DNA of 64,000 nt from JAAXHB01 sp965221635 (GCA_965221635.1 OZ244902.1:3162001-3226000); one strand, 5' to 3'. Positions 15,751-24,860 are shown, numbered from the stretch's first letter. Notes: generated from the letters alone by a model not told the origin. Numbers and translations: made by a program.

Positions 15751-16773
15751 TCAGTCGAGTTGGGCGGCCAGTTCGTCGAACTCGGTGGCCCATTGGCGTC
15801 GCATCTGGCGCTTCTCGGGCTCGTCGAGCCAGGCGCCGTCGATGCCGTTGAGCATGCACTGACGGAAGTCCTCCACCTCGAAGCCCATGTGGTTGTGGGC
15901 CATGATGTAGTCCTTGGTGGGGTCGGTTTTGAACATGGGCGGGTCGTCGCAGTCGAGGCTGATTTTGATGCCGAACTCGCGCATGCGGCCGATGGGGTGG
16001 TTGTCGAAGTCGTCGTTGAAGTACACCCACGCGGTGGACACCGGCGTGCAGGTGAACACCACGCCCTCGTCGCGGCAGCGGCGCATGATCGCCTCGGACG
16101 CCACCACGTGGTAGCCGTGATCCACACGCTCGCAGCCGAGCAGGTCGAGGCAGGTTTCGATGTTGCGCGGCGGGGCGTCCTCGGACTGGTGCGCGGTTAG
16201 GCGCAGCCCGGCCCGTTCGGCCATGCGGTACGCCTTCCAGAACCGCTCGGGTGGGAACTCGGCCTCGGCGTAGTCCATGCCGATGCCGATCACCTCACGG
16301 CGGGGATGGTCGATCAGGGTCTTCACCATGTCAACGGCGAGCTCGGGGGTTTCCATGCGGTTCACGGCTGCAATGAGGCGACACTCGATGCCGTGGTCCG
16401 TCCGGGCGGCGTTGATGCCGTCGATCAGGCCGTCCACGCAGGTTTCGTAGTCCACACCGGCGGCCATGTGAGTGGTGGGGTTGAAGAACATCTCCCGGTA
16501 GCGCACGTTGTGCTCGGCGGCCTCGCTGAGCGTCTCGTAGCAGATCCGCTCGAAGTCCTCGCGGTCGATCACGCCGAGCGCTGTGTTGTCGTACATGTGC
16601 AGGAACTTGTAGATGTCGGGGTAGTCGTAGAGATCCTCGGGTTCGTCGTAGTCCGGGAGGGTCACGTTGTGCTTGTTGCACAACTCCACCGCGGTGCGGG
16701 CCTGCACCGATCCCATCAGATGAAGGTGCAGGCTCACCTTGGGAATCTCCTTGAGGAACGTGTTCATGTCCAT
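15751..16773 (-). CDS. Adenosine deaminase-family amidohydrolase (divergent second copy)
   Basis: A 340-residue zinc deaminase of the adenosine deaminase family, clearly different from the add product 5.5 kb away. The metal H-x-H is in SLHLHLMGSVQ. The catalytic Glu region reads LTAHQSEDAPPRNI, with Q-S in place of the usual A-G. A metal His lies in CERVDHGYHVV, and the Asp pair is in KISLDCDDPPM. The substrate-side CPTSN of true adenosine deaminases is replaced by TCTPVSTAW. The catalytic set is present, so it should be active, possibly on another aminopurine or nucleoside. The ATG at 16773 follows AGGAG by 8 nt. It lies upstream of the lipoprotein gene on the same strand and may share its transcript. 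Confidence 0.83.
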   Translation of the reverse strand: MDMNTFLKEIPKVSLHLHLMGSVQARTAVELCNKHNVTLPDYDEPEDLYDYPDIYKFLHMYDNTALGVIDREDFERICYETLSEAAEHNVRYREMFFNPTTHMAAGVDYETCVDGLIDGINAARTDHGIECRLIAAVNRMETPELAVDMVKTLIDHPRREVIGIGMDYAEAEFPPERFWKAYRMAERAGLRLTAHQSEDAPPRNIETCLDLLGCERVDHGYHVVASEAIMRRCRDEGVVFTCTPVSTAWVYFNDDFDNHPIGRMREFGIKISLDCDDPPMFKTDPTKDYIMAHNHMGFEVEDFRQCMLNGIDGAWLDEPEKRQMRRQWATEFDELAAQLD

Positions 16774-17424
16774 GTCGTCAACTCCTTGCTTGTGTGGGGT
16801 GCTCGTGTGGGGTGTACGTGTGGGGTGTGCGTGTGGGGTGCTGATGGGGGTGTGTGGGTCTGGGGTATGTGTTTGATGCGTTCTGGTGCTTCAAGGCGTC
16901 GTCTCGGATGTGCCGTGGTCGGGGCGCCGCCAACCCGGAACATGAACCGATCACCGATCGCTCGACATTAGCCACGGCGGGGCGCAGGAGGCCTATCCGG
17001 GCACCCCGCCTCCATGCGTGTCGGCTGCCCCTTTCGAGCGCGTCTCGGCCCGGGCGTGGCGAGCGATGCTGCGACGGGAGCAGCCGCTACGCCAGCGCCG
17101 GTCGGCGTTTGTCACACCCCGCGCCTGTAATAGTGGGCCTGCAATAGTGGACCGGCCTGGAACTGGACTGCCCGGGTTTCTCGCCTTGGGTCGCGCCAGC
17201 CTTGAATCCCGGCTTGGAGATCGACCCTGAATCCCCTCTTGCACCGTCCCGCCCCATCCCGGAACAGCCCCGCCCCAGAACAGTCCCATCCCAGAACAGT
17301 CCGTCCCAAGACAGCCCCGTCCCAAAACAGCCCCGTCCTGGAACACAGCCCTGAACCCCGACCTTGAACCCGAACCTGAATGCCGACCCGGAACGCAGCC
17401 CGCCCTAGACCATTGGAGCCCGAA
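16774..17424. other. Gap between divergent deaminase genes, with two tandem-repeat blocks
   Basis: No gene is visible in this 651-bp space between divergent deaminase genes. At about 16796-16862 there are five 13-bp units (GTGTGCGTGTGGG type). At about 17235-17345 there are six 14-17 bp units of the form CCCCGTCCCAgAACAG, and some weaker (C)CTGAAcCC copies follow up to 17400. Both promoters should lie here, but I cannot pick convincing hexamers. Confidence 0.65.
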
Positions 17425-18876
17425 ATGTCCAACGCCAGTACCAGCCAAACCCGAACCGAAGCCGGCCCACAGGCAGGCCGCGCCGGCGGGCGCGCAGGCG
17501 GGCGCGCTGACCTGTGCGTTCGCAACGCTGAGCTGCTGGTGACGATGGACGACGAACGTCGCGAGATACCGGGAGGGTGGGTGGCCGCCACCGGCGGGGT
17601 GGTCACCGCTGTGGGTGGCCCCGGCAGCGAACCCGAAGCCCGCCGGGTGATCGACGCGAGCGACTGCGTGGTCACCCCGGGGTTGATCAACACCCATCAC
17701 CACATCTACCAGAACCTCACCAGGGCGTTCGCGCCTGCGCTTCGGGGCAGTCTGTTTCACTGGTTGCGCACGCTGTACCCGGTGTGGAGCCGCCTCGACG
17801 AGGAGGCCGCTTACACCTCGGCGTGGGTGGGGTTGTGCGAACTGGCTCTGGGGGGTTGCACCACCAGCACCGATCACCTTTACGTGCATCCCGCAGGTGG
17901 TGGCGATCTGATCAGCGCCGAGGTCGCCGCCGCTGTGGAGTTGGGTTTTCGGTTCCATCCCACGAGGGGTTCGATGAGCCTTTCGCAAAAGGACGGGGGC
18001 CTGCCGCCGGATTCGGTTGTGCAGGACGACGACGACATCCTGGCCGATTCGAAGCGCCTGGTGGAACGCCATCACGACCCCACGCCGGGGGCGATGGTCC
18101 GGATCGCCTTGGCGCCGTGCTCGCCTTTTTCGGTGACTCCCGGTTTGATGGCGCGCACCGCTGAGTTGGCGGAGCAACTCGACGTGCGGCTGCACACCCA
18201 CCTGGCCGAGGACGCCGACGAGGACGACTTCTGTGAGGCCACGTTTGGTTGTCGCCCGATTGAGCATTTTGAGAGCGTCGGCTGGGGGTCGGATCGTTCG
18301 TGGGTGGCGCATTGCGTGTTCCCGAACGAGGCTGAGATCGGTCGGCTTGCCCGCTGGGGCACCGGGGTGGCTCACTGCCCGAGCTCGAATCAGCTGATCG
18401 GCGCGGGTTTGGCGCCGATACGGGAGATGCTCGACACGGGCGTGTCGGTGGGTATCGGTTGTGACGGGTCGGCGTCCACCGATTGTGCTTCGCTTTGGCT
18501 GGAGGCTCGGGGGGCGTTGCTGCTGGCCCGGTTGCGGGGCGGGCCCGAGGCGATGGGCGCCCGCGAGGCTCTGGAGATGGCCACGTTGGGAAGCGCTGCG
18601 TGTTTGGGGCGCAGTGACATTGGCGCCCTGGCGGTGGGGCGCGCCGCGGATCTGGTGGCCTGGCCGTTGGACAGCATCCAGTTTGCGGGGGCGTTGTCGG
18701 ATCCGGTGGAGGCGCTGTTGCGTTGCGGCCCGGTGTCGGCGCGCCACACCGTGGTGGCGGGGCGCTCGCTGGTGTCCGACGGCGTGTTGCAGGTAGGTGA
18801 CCGGCTCGAGGAGATCCTCACCAATCACCGAAGAATCGCCGGAGAGTGGCTACAAGCCGCCCAAACCGCCGCCTAA
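17425..18876 (+). CDS. 8-oxoguanine deaminase-like amidohydrolase
   Basis: A 483-residue metal-dependent deaminase of the TrzN/AtzA/8-oxoguanine deaminase group. The metal-binding H-x-H is in VTPGLINTHHHIYQNLTRA, the third ligand region is RLHTHLAEDADEDD, and further His and Asp residues are in SWVAHCVFPNE and SVGIGCDGSASTDC. The Q-N-L-T-R-A signature and the S-L-F-x-W-L segment resemble 8-oxoguanine deaminases, which convert 8-oxoguanine to urate. That fits the purine context, but chlorohydrolase-like activities share this scaffold. I chose ATG 17425 because GGAG lies 6 nt before it; the frame is open a little further upstream. Its stop overlaps the stop of the convergent protease by 4 bp, leaving no room for a separate terminator. 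Confidence 0.8.
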   Translation: MSNASTSQTRTEAGPQAGRAGGRAGGRADLCVRNAELLVTMDDERREIPGGWVAATGGVVTAVGGPGSEPEARRVIDASDCVVTPGLINTHHHIYQNLTRAFAPALRGSLFHWLRTLYPVWSRLDEEAAYTSAWVGLCELALGGCTTSTDHLYVHPAGGGDLISAEVAAAVELGFRFHPTRGSMSLSQKDGGLPPDSVVQDDDDILADSKRLVERHHDPTPGAMVRIALAPCSPFSVTPGLMARTAELAEQLDVRLHTHLAEDADEDDFCEATFGCRPIEHFESVGWGSDRSWVAHCVFPNEAEIGRLARWGTGVAHCPSSNQLIGAGLAPIREMLDTGVSVGIGCDGSASTDCASLWLEARGALLLARLRGGPEAMGAREALEMATLGSAACLGRSDIGALAVGRAADLVAWPLDSIQFAGALSDPVEALLRCGPVSARHTVVAGRSLVSDGVLQVGDRLEEILTNHRRIAGEWLQAAQTAA

Positions 18877-21800
18877 GCCCGCGGGGTGTGGGTGGGGTAG
18901 GCGGTGTTGGTGCCGAAGTTCCAGATTGTGGGGTTCCAGTTCTGGTAGATGCCGGTGTTGGTGGTCGGGCTCTGTAGCTCGGCGGTGGTTTTGCCGGAGG
19001 TGGCTGGGCTGTCTGTGCTGGTGGTTTGACCGGTGCTGGTCACATCCCAGTAGCTGTTGGTGATGGTGTTGAGCACGCCGTCGGCCACGAGCCCGCCGGT
19101 GTCTCTACTGCCGGTCACCGCTCCGGTGGCGTACGAGTTGGTGATGGTGCCGAACCAGGCCGAAGCCACCAGACCGGCGGCGTCCTTGCCGTTGGCGCTG
19201 CCAGTGGCGTAACTGTCGGTGACGGTCACCTGAATGATGGCGCCCAACAAGCCACCCGCCCTCTCACCACCAGTCACTGCGCCGGTGGCAACGCTGCGGC
19301 TGATGTTGGCGCGACTGGAGTAGCTCTCACCCACCAGCCCACCGGCGTCATCGTCGGCAGTCACCGTCACAGCGGCCGAGCTTTCGGTGATGGTGCCGGT
19401 GTTGCGCCCCGCCAGGCCCCCGGCGTCATCTGAACTGCCGTCCGCGGTGACGCTTCCCGTCACGTGAACGTTGGTCACCGTGCCCTGATTCGAACCCGCC
19501 AGCACACCCGCGTAGTAACCGTTGGGGTTGTACCCGTCAGCCGGGCTCTCTACCGAGATCGACGCGCCGGTGAGATTCAAGTTGCGCACCTCGGCGCCGT
19601 AGTAGGTCACCCCGAACAACCCGAAATACCCCTTCGGCTCACGAGCGGGCTCAGTATTGGGCTCGTCACCAACCGCGGCATCGGGGTGCGCACGGTCCGA
19701 GATGCGCAGCCCGGCGATCGTGTGACCGTTGCCCTCAAAGATCCCCCGGTACCCGGCGGGACGGTAATTCCGCGACGGGCCACCAAGACCATGACCAATC
19801 GGCTCCCAACCCGCGCCGTCATTCCACCACGCACCGTCATGGTCATCAGCGTCCACGTCACCGTCACCGTCGGAATCGAAGTCCAGCGACCCCATCAGTT
19901 CGTAGCCGTCACAGGTGTGGTCGGCCTCGTCGGTGGCGTCCTCGTTGCAACCCATGTTGTCCATGTGACCCAAAAACGCCGTGGCGAAGGCCTCCCTGGC
20001 CGTGGCGTCGTGATGCGCTTCCACCACGCCATCACCGTCAAGGTCATAGCGGATGGCATCAAGCTGAGCCAGGCTGCTCACATCGATGAGCCCATCGTCG
20101 TCGGTGTCAAAGTCCACAAAATCGTTCGGCAACGTCAAGAAGCCGTGGCCCCAGGTGCTGTTCGGAACCGGCGTGCCCCGCGGCGTCGCATGCTCCTTCA
20201 AGTACGCCGCGATCTCAGCAGGCGTGTCAAAATCCTCGTCACCCGCGTAGCGCTGCATCACCAAAGCAGCCATACCAGCCACATGCGGTGAGGCCTGACT
20301 CGTGCCGCAGAAACTCCACGGCGGGAAAGTCATGGCAATGCAATCAGCCGCCACGAGTTCAGGCTTGATCCGTCCGTCGGCCACAGTTGGGCCACGACTG
20401 CTGTAGGACTCAATGGTGCTGGTGTCGTCCCACGGCGCTGCGCCTACGGCCAACATCCCCGGGTTGGCGCTCTCAGCCGGATTTCCCACATGGTGACTGT
20501 CCGAAGTGTGCTCCAGGGATTGGTGACCTTGCGTATGCAGCTGGATCCAGTCCGGCAAGTTGGCGCAGTCCGTTCTACGAATGCGAATGTCGTGCCACTC
20601 GTTGTGATCCGCAGGAACGATGTACTCCAAGAACTCGTAGGGAATGTGTCCGTGATCTCCTGACTGGTCGTTGTCACTAACCGCCACGGTTGCCTGGGTG
20701 CGGGTGTTGTACAGTTCCAAATCCAAATCGCATTCTGCGCCGGTTTCGTCTGCGCTTGTTGCCCAATTGTCATCCCAGCGCATGTACATTCTGAACTGAG
20801 CCTCTCGATTGAGAATAGACTTTTTCACAGAGTTGCCATAATCCGGTTCTGGCGTGGTGGCATAATTGTGCAGGTCGGAGTTGTCGCCGGTGCCGGGGTT
20901 GAATTCGCCGTACCAGACTTCACCGTTCCCGTTTCCTGCCGAGGCCACCCACAGAGCATCAGCTTCAACAGCCATGTCAACAGTGCGCAGTGGACTATCC
21001 GAGAATGGTGACGTACCATCACCAGGGCCGTCGTATTCCTTGTGCATGGATAGATTGATCACATCCACGCCTTGTTGTATCAACCATGAAGTAGCGTCTC
21101 GCCAATCACCCGGTGACTCCACTTGAACGAGGAAATATTCCGCGCCCGGGGCAATCACATACGCCGAAGATGCCACTCGGGTGCCGTGAAGGCTATTGTT
21201 GCAATCCTTGGGGTCGTTCGTGATCTTGTGGTTGCCACCGGAATCGGTGAAATAACACCTGGCGGTGAACTTGTCAGGGAGGGTGCCTGCGTCTTGGTAT
21301 CTGTCGTATGCGCTGAAGCCGGTGTCGATAATGCCGATCTTGAGCCCGGTGCCGGTGAACCCAGCGTCGTGCCACGGTTCCGCACCATGCACGCTCACGT
21401 TCGCCGGCACTGGCGTGGGGGTCGGGGTCGGGGTCTGATCCACCATGGGTGGCACGACGCGGCTCACACGGGCCACCCCTGGCTGTGTGGACAAGTCGGC
21501 GAGCAGCGCCACCGGCACGGGGGCCTCGATGAAGTCGCTGCCCACATGGCGGGGCTGCACGCCCTGTGCTTGCAGCCACTGCGCGATCTCGGCTGCATGC
21601 GTGAACGAATACACCGTCAACAGCACCGACGGTTCGCCCGCGGCAGATTGAGCGGGAGATTGAGCGGGAGATTGAGCGGGGCCTTGAGCGGGAGATTGAG
21701 CGGGAGACTGAGCGGGCGATTGAGCGGGGCTGTGAGCGTCCGCCGGATCGCCGTCTTGTGGTTGCGTGGAGGCTTGATCGGCTTGAACAGCTTGTGCGGC

Positions 21801-22163
21801 CACCGCGCCCGCGGACTCGTGTTCTGCCACCAACATCCGCAGCGCCGTGTCCAGCCGCGGAAACTCGTGCTTGGATGACTCGGTAGGACCGGAGGATCTG
21901 GCGGAACCGGAGGCACCGGAGAGAGCCGTGGCGGCGCTCGACGGCCCATCATCGGCCAGTGGCTCCAGGGCCGCGTTCGGTGCATCACCGGCAGGGTGTC
22001 CCTGCGACTGGGGCGATTGGGCCTCGCCTGACGCCGCGGTGCTGAACCCGGCGGCAACCACGGCCATGACCAGCAACATCAACAGCCACAACAACAGCCA
22101 CCTGAAGCGACCCCGCTGCGCGCTAAGCGGTGTACGCGTCTCAGTCCTACGCAACTCTGGCAT
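18873..22163 (-). CDS. Secreted subtilisin-like (S8) serine protease with calcium-binding and GLUG-type repeats
   Basis: A 1096-residue exported protein. A signal peptide or anchor is visible near residues 21-40 (WLLLWLLMLLVMAVVAAGF). Then comes a low-complexity linker containing seven S/G-P-A-Q units. The S8 catalytic triad is Asp in KIGIIDTGFSAY, His in NNSLHGTRVASS and Ser in FCGTSQASPHVAGMAAL. Next are Asp-rich loops (DFDTDDDGLIDV, DLDGDGVVEA, DFDSDGDGDVDADD) that look like calcium sites. The C-terminal 300 residues are GLUG-like repeats of the form AGGLVG...GTITNSYATG. It probably degrades extracellular protein or matures surface proteins. It breaks into the purine gene run and has no obvious partner. 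ATG 22163 is preferred because AGGAG is 8 nt upstream; ATG 22169 and GTG 22172 are alternatives. Confidence 0.88.
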   Translation of the reverse strand: MPELRRTETRTPLSAQRGRFRWLLLWLLMLLVMAVVAAGFSTAASGEAQSPQSQGHPAGDAPNAALEPLADDGPSSAATALSGASGSARSSGPTESSKHEFPRLDTALRMLVAEHESAGAVAAQAVQADQASTQPQDGDPADAHSPAQSPAQSPAQSPAQGPAQSPAQSPAQSAAGEPSVLLTVYSFTHAAEIAQWLQAQGVQPRHVGSDFIEAPVPVALLADLSTQPGVARVSRVVPPMVDQTPTPTPTPVPANVSVHGAEPWHDAGFTGTGLKIGIIDTGFSAYDRYQDAGTLPDKFTARCYFTDSGGNHKITNDPKDCNNSLHGTRVASSAYVIAPGAEYFLVQVESPGDWRDATSWLIQQGVDVINLSMHKEYDGPGDGTSPFSDSPLRTVDMAVEADALWVASAGNGNGEVWYGEFNPGTGDNSDLHNYATTPEPDYGNSVKKSILNREAQFRMYMRWDDNWATSADETGAECDLDLELYNTRTQATVAVSDNDQSGDHGHIPYEFLEYIVPADHNEWHDIRIRRTDCANLPDWIQLHTQGHQSLEHTSDSHHVGNPAESANPGMLAVGAAPWDDTSTIESYSSRGPTVADGRIKPELVAADCIAMTFPPWSFCGTSQASPHVAGMAALVMQRYAGDEDFDTPAEIAAYLKEHATPRGTPVPNSTWGHGFLTLPNDFVDFDTDDDGLIDVSSLAQLDAIRYDLDGDGVVEAHHDATAREAFATAFLGHMDNMGCNEDATDEADHTCDGYELMGSLDFDSDGDGDVDADDHDGAWWNDGAGWEPIGHGLGGPSRNYRPAGYRGIFEGNGHTIAGLRISDRAHPDAAVGDEPNTEPAREPKGYFGLFGVTYYGAEVRNLNLTGASISVESPADGYNPNGYYAGVLAGSNQGTVTNVHVTGSVTADGSSDDAGGLAGRNTGTITESSAAVTVTADDDAGGLVGESYSSRANISRSVATGAVTGGERAGGLLGAIIQVTVTDSYATGSANGKDAAGLVASAWFGTITNSYATGAVTGSRDTGGLVADGVLNTITNSYWDVTSTGQTTSTDSPATSGKTTAELQSPTTNTGIYQNWNPTIWNFGTNTAYPTHTPRA

Positions 22164-22164
22164 T

Positions 22165-22190
22165 CTCATCACTCCTGCTCATCACTCCTG
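22165..22190 (-). repeat. 13-bp tandem duplication carrying ribosome-binding site and start codon
   Basis: CAGGAGTGATGAG occurs twice in direct tandem on the minus strand (22190-22178 and 22177-22165) immediately before the protease start. Each copy contains AGGAG and an ATG. The ATG in the upstream copy opens a different frame that stops after 11 codons (TAG), so it could act as a decoy start or a tiny upstream ORF. Confidence 0.85.
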
Positions 22191-22467
22191 TTGTTTGCCG
22201 GAACCGTGCACCGACCGTTGGAACTGGCCGACCGTCTGTTCTCGAACTCTGTCTTCTGGGTCTTCTGGCACTTGATTGCCGGCATCTGGTTCAGCCGGGT
22301 GGTTCAGCCGGGTGGTTCAGCCGAAAGGGGCGCTGGGAGGTTCCTGGCGACCATCCCGGCCTGACAGACAGGCATTGTAGGTGTTACTACAGCCCGGTGC
22401 TCCCGGGGGCGGGCACCGGAGCCAGCGCAGGGCGCGGCCGGCGGTGGCTCGAGGGGGGATGCTGCGT
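22191..22467. other. Gap with a 13-bp triplicate (22288-22326)
   Basis: The space between two minus-strand genes holds GGTTCAGCCGGGT twice exactly (22288-22300, 22301-22313) and a third copy ending in AAA (22314-22326). Nothing else is recognisable. The protease promoter should lie here. Confidence 0.6.
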
Positions 22468-22521
22468 TACCAGAGTGCGACTGGGTACCAGAGGGCGGCC
22501 GGTTACCAGAGGGCGGTTGGT
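22468..22521 (-). repeat. Three 18-bp units through a stop codon
   Basis: Three 18-bp units, TACCAGAGGGCGGCCGGT type, occupy 22468-22485, 22486-22503 and 22504-22521. On the minus strand the third one encodes the last residues (T-A-L-W) and includes the TAA stop of the amidohydrolase, and the other two lie just downstream. The stop codon is therefore part of the repeated unit. Confidence 0.8.
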
Positions 22522-23900
22522 TTGGTGCGGCGCACTTCCTCGCGGCGTTCGAATAGTTCCTCGGCTGCGGCTTGGGCTTCGGCGGCCACGGTTGCCACGT
22601 CCACCGAGGTGACCTCGCCGTTGTGGACCAGGCGGCGGCCTTGCACCCACACGTCACTCACGTCGTGGGCGTTGGCGGTGAACACCAGGTGCGCCGCGGC
22701 GTTGAAGTCACGCCCGTGCATCACCGGCACGAAGTGCAGTCCGCTGATGTCCACCATGGTGATGTCGGCGTCCTTGCCGGCTTCGAGGGTGCCGGTGGTG
22801 TCGTCGAGGCCGAGGGCTTTGGCGCCGCTGCGGGTGGCCATGTCGAGCACGTCCCACGGGTCTGCCGCCGCGGGGTCGAGGCTCGACACCTTGGCCAGAA
22901 GCGAGGCGAACTTCATCTCGCCGAGCATGTCGAGATTGTTGTTCTCCTTTTCGCCGTCGGTGCCCAACGCCACAGTCATCCCGGCAGCACGGGAGTACTC
23001 CACCCGGGCGGGGCCCGAGGCGATTTTCATGTTGGAGCACGGGCAGTGGGTCATCGCCGTTGACGTTCGGGCCATCAGCTCTATTTCGCGGTCGTCCAGC
23101 CACACGCAGTGCGCCACCACGGTGCGATCACCGAGAATGCCGCGGTTGTAGAACTCCTCGATCGGTCGCCTGCCGAACAGTTTCAGGCTTTCCTGCACCT
23201 CCCAGATCGTTTCGGAGGAATGTGTGTGGATGCCGGTGTCGAACTCCTCGGCGAGGTCGGCGGCCTCGCGGAACATGTCCGCCGAGCAGTACAGCATGTG
23301 CTCGAGGCCCACCCAGGAACGCACCCGACCGTCTGCGGCGGTTCGGTGGGTTTCCAGGAGGCGCCGGTTGGATTCCATCGTCTCGAAGTAGTCGTAACGG
23401 TCGGCGGTGTAGGGCGCCAGGGTTGCCCGGATGCCGATGTGTTCGGCGGCTTCGGCGGAGCCTTCCATGAACCGCCACATGTCGAGCACCGAAGTGGTGC
23501 CGCCGCGCAGACATTCGGTGTAGGCCATGTAGGACGCGGCCTTGGCGATCTCGGGGGTGAGCGCACGGTGGGCGGGGTCAACGTAGTTCTCGAGCCAGTC
23601 GAACAACGCCAGCGACTCGGCGGTGCCGCGCAGCAGCCCGGAGTGCAGGTGGGCGTTGTGCATGCCGGGGATCACCACGTGGCCGGTTGCGTCCACCACG
23701 GTTGCCGTGTCGGCGCCGGGATGGGCGTCCACCTCCTCCACGGTGCCCACGGCGGCGATCTGCGTGCCGATCACCAGCACCGATCCCGGGTCGAAGCTCA
23801 CCTTGCGCCCCTCAAGGGGAAGCACAATCCCCCCACGAATCAGAGTGGCCGTGCCATCGGGGTCGGCGTTGGCGGGATTGGCGTTGGTGGCGGCGGTCAT
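22503..23900 (-). CDS. Amidohydrolase of the TrzN/MtaD (SAH/MTA and guanine deaminase-like) family
   Basis: A 465-residue metal-dependent deaminase. The first metal motif is IPGMHNAHLHSGLLRGTAES, where H-x-H is read as A-H-L-H. The other ligands lie in TGIHTHSSETIWEVQ, RTVVAHCVWLDD and TVALGTDGEKENNN. The closing strands A-D-I-T-M-V-D and V-x-V-Q-G-R-R-L belong to the composite beta sandwich of this superfamily. Likely substrates are aminopurines or related aminated heterocycles (guanine, S-adenosylhomocysteine, methylthioadenosine); the sequence alone does not decide. AGGAGATCACCG precedes ATG 23900. Four deaminase-type enzymes within 15 kb make purine breakdown the best reading. Its stop lies inside an 18-bp tandem repeat. 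Confidence 0.82.
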   Translation of the reverse strand: MTAATNANPANADPDGTATLIRGGIVLPLEGRKVSFDPGSVLVIGTQIAAVGTVEEVDAHPGADTATVVDATGHVVIPGMHNAHLHSGLLRGTAESLALFDWLENYVDPAHRALTPEIAKAASYMAYTECLRGGTTSVLDMWRFMEGSAEAAEHIGIRATLAPYTADRYDYFETMESNRRLLETHRTAADGRVRSWVGLEHMLYCSADMFREAADLAEEFDTGIHTHSSETIWEVQESLKLFGRRPIEEFYNRGILGDRTVVAHCVWLDDREIELMARTSTAMTHCPCSNMKIASGPARVEYSRAAGMTVALGTDGEKENNNLDMLGEMKFASLLAKVSSLDPAAADPWDVLDMATRSGAKALGLDDTTGTLEAGKDADITMVDISGLHFVPVMHGRDFNAAAHLVFTANAHDVSDVWVQGRRLVHNGEVTSVDVATVAAEAQAAAEELFERREEVRRTKPTALW

Positions 23901-23960
23901 CGGTGATCTCCTGCTGTGTGGCCTTGGGTTTGCTGGAGTCTGGGACGCTGGGCCGAGCGG

Positions 23961-24806
23961 CTAGTTGCTGTCGTCTCGGGGTGGGCGGGGCAGGAAGGCG
24001 CTGTGGTTGGCCATGATCTGCTGGTAGTCGGATCGGTTGGCCATCACACGGTTTTGCACTCGCACGCCAACCAGTCGGGTGAGCATGAAGTGGTTGAACG
24101 CCGGGCCCACGATCGTCCACCACAGGCCCCAGTCCGCGGCCAGCGCGGTCAGGTAGATCCCCCACCACACCAGGGTGTTGCCGAAGTAGTGGGGATGGCG
24201 GGTGAGGCGCCACACGCCGTGTTGCAGGTAGCGGCCCTTGTTGGCGGGGTCTTGTTTGAACGCCTGGAGCTGCCCGTCGGCGAGCCACTCGTAGTAGCTG
24301 CCAATGCCGAACACGGCCATGCCCACCACGGCCAGCACGTTGAGGCCCGAGGTGGAGTCGGAGGACATCATGATCCCCGCGTACGCGGGCAGCCCGATCA
24401 CCATCACCGCCGGCGCCTGGGGCAGCATCGTCTTGAGGTAGCTCTTCCACCAGAACGACTTGCCCATTCCTCGGGCCATGGCCATGAGCCGTTTGTCCCC
24501 GCCGGTGGTGTTGCGGTAACCGAACCAGCGTTTGGTGAGGTGGTACCCCAGGCGGCATCCGTGCAGTGACACCATCAGGATCAGCAGCCCGGCGTACAGC
24601 GAGTTGGCGCCGGTCATAAGGAACACAAACCACGACACCGCCACGAAGGTGAGCCCGTAGAAGGCGTCCATCATCGAGTGATGCCCGTGGCGCAACCCCA
24701 CCGCCCACATCACGGTCACGAACACCACCATCACCCCAAACGCAAACAGCCAGAGGTGCTCGTAACAGTCAGAATTGAGCCCAAACCAAGACATCACCAA
24801 GTCCAT
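23961..24806 (-). CDS. DUF1295 / steroid 5-alpha-reductase-like integral membrane protein
   Basis: A 281-residue polytopic membrane protein with six or seven hydrophobic segments. The C-terminal signature GVWRLTRHPHYFGNTLVWWG is the DUF1295/isoprenylcysteine methyltransferase-like motif in which R-H-P-x-Y contacts the cofactor. Upstream, the ...LADGQLQAFKQDPANKGR segment is also typical. Members are thought to be reductases or methyltransferases acting on lipids; the reaction is not known. I chose ATG 24806; a TTG six codons upstream is the alternative. It lies 60 bp downstream of the amidohydrolase start on the same strand, and there is no functional link that I can see. Confidence 0.8.
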   Translation of the reverse strand: MDLVMSWFGLNSDCYEHLWLFAFGVMVVFVTVMWAVGLRHGHHSMMDAFYGLTFVAVSWFVFLMTGANSLYAGLLILMVSLHGCRLGYHLTKRWFGYRNTTGGDKRLMAMARGMGKSFWWKSYLKTMLPQAPAVMVIGLPAYAGIMMSSDSTSGLNVLAVVGMAVFGIGSYYEWLADGQLQAFKQDPANKGRYLQHGVWRLTRHPHYFGNTLVWWGIYLTALAADWGLWWTIVGPAFNHFMLTRLVGVRVQNRVMANRSDYQQIMANHSAFLPRPPRDDSN

Positions 24807-24860
24807 GCCCCCGAGCGTAACCAAAGCCGCCCCCCCACCCAGGCGGGCACCAGGATCACC

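Noticed and set aside
16993..18828. A 611-codon open frame on the minus strand opposite the 8-oxoguanine deaminase-like gene
   Set aside because: It mirrors a gene with clear catalytic motifs, is rich in Arg, His, Pro and Gln and matches no family. Long antisense frames are expected at this GC content.
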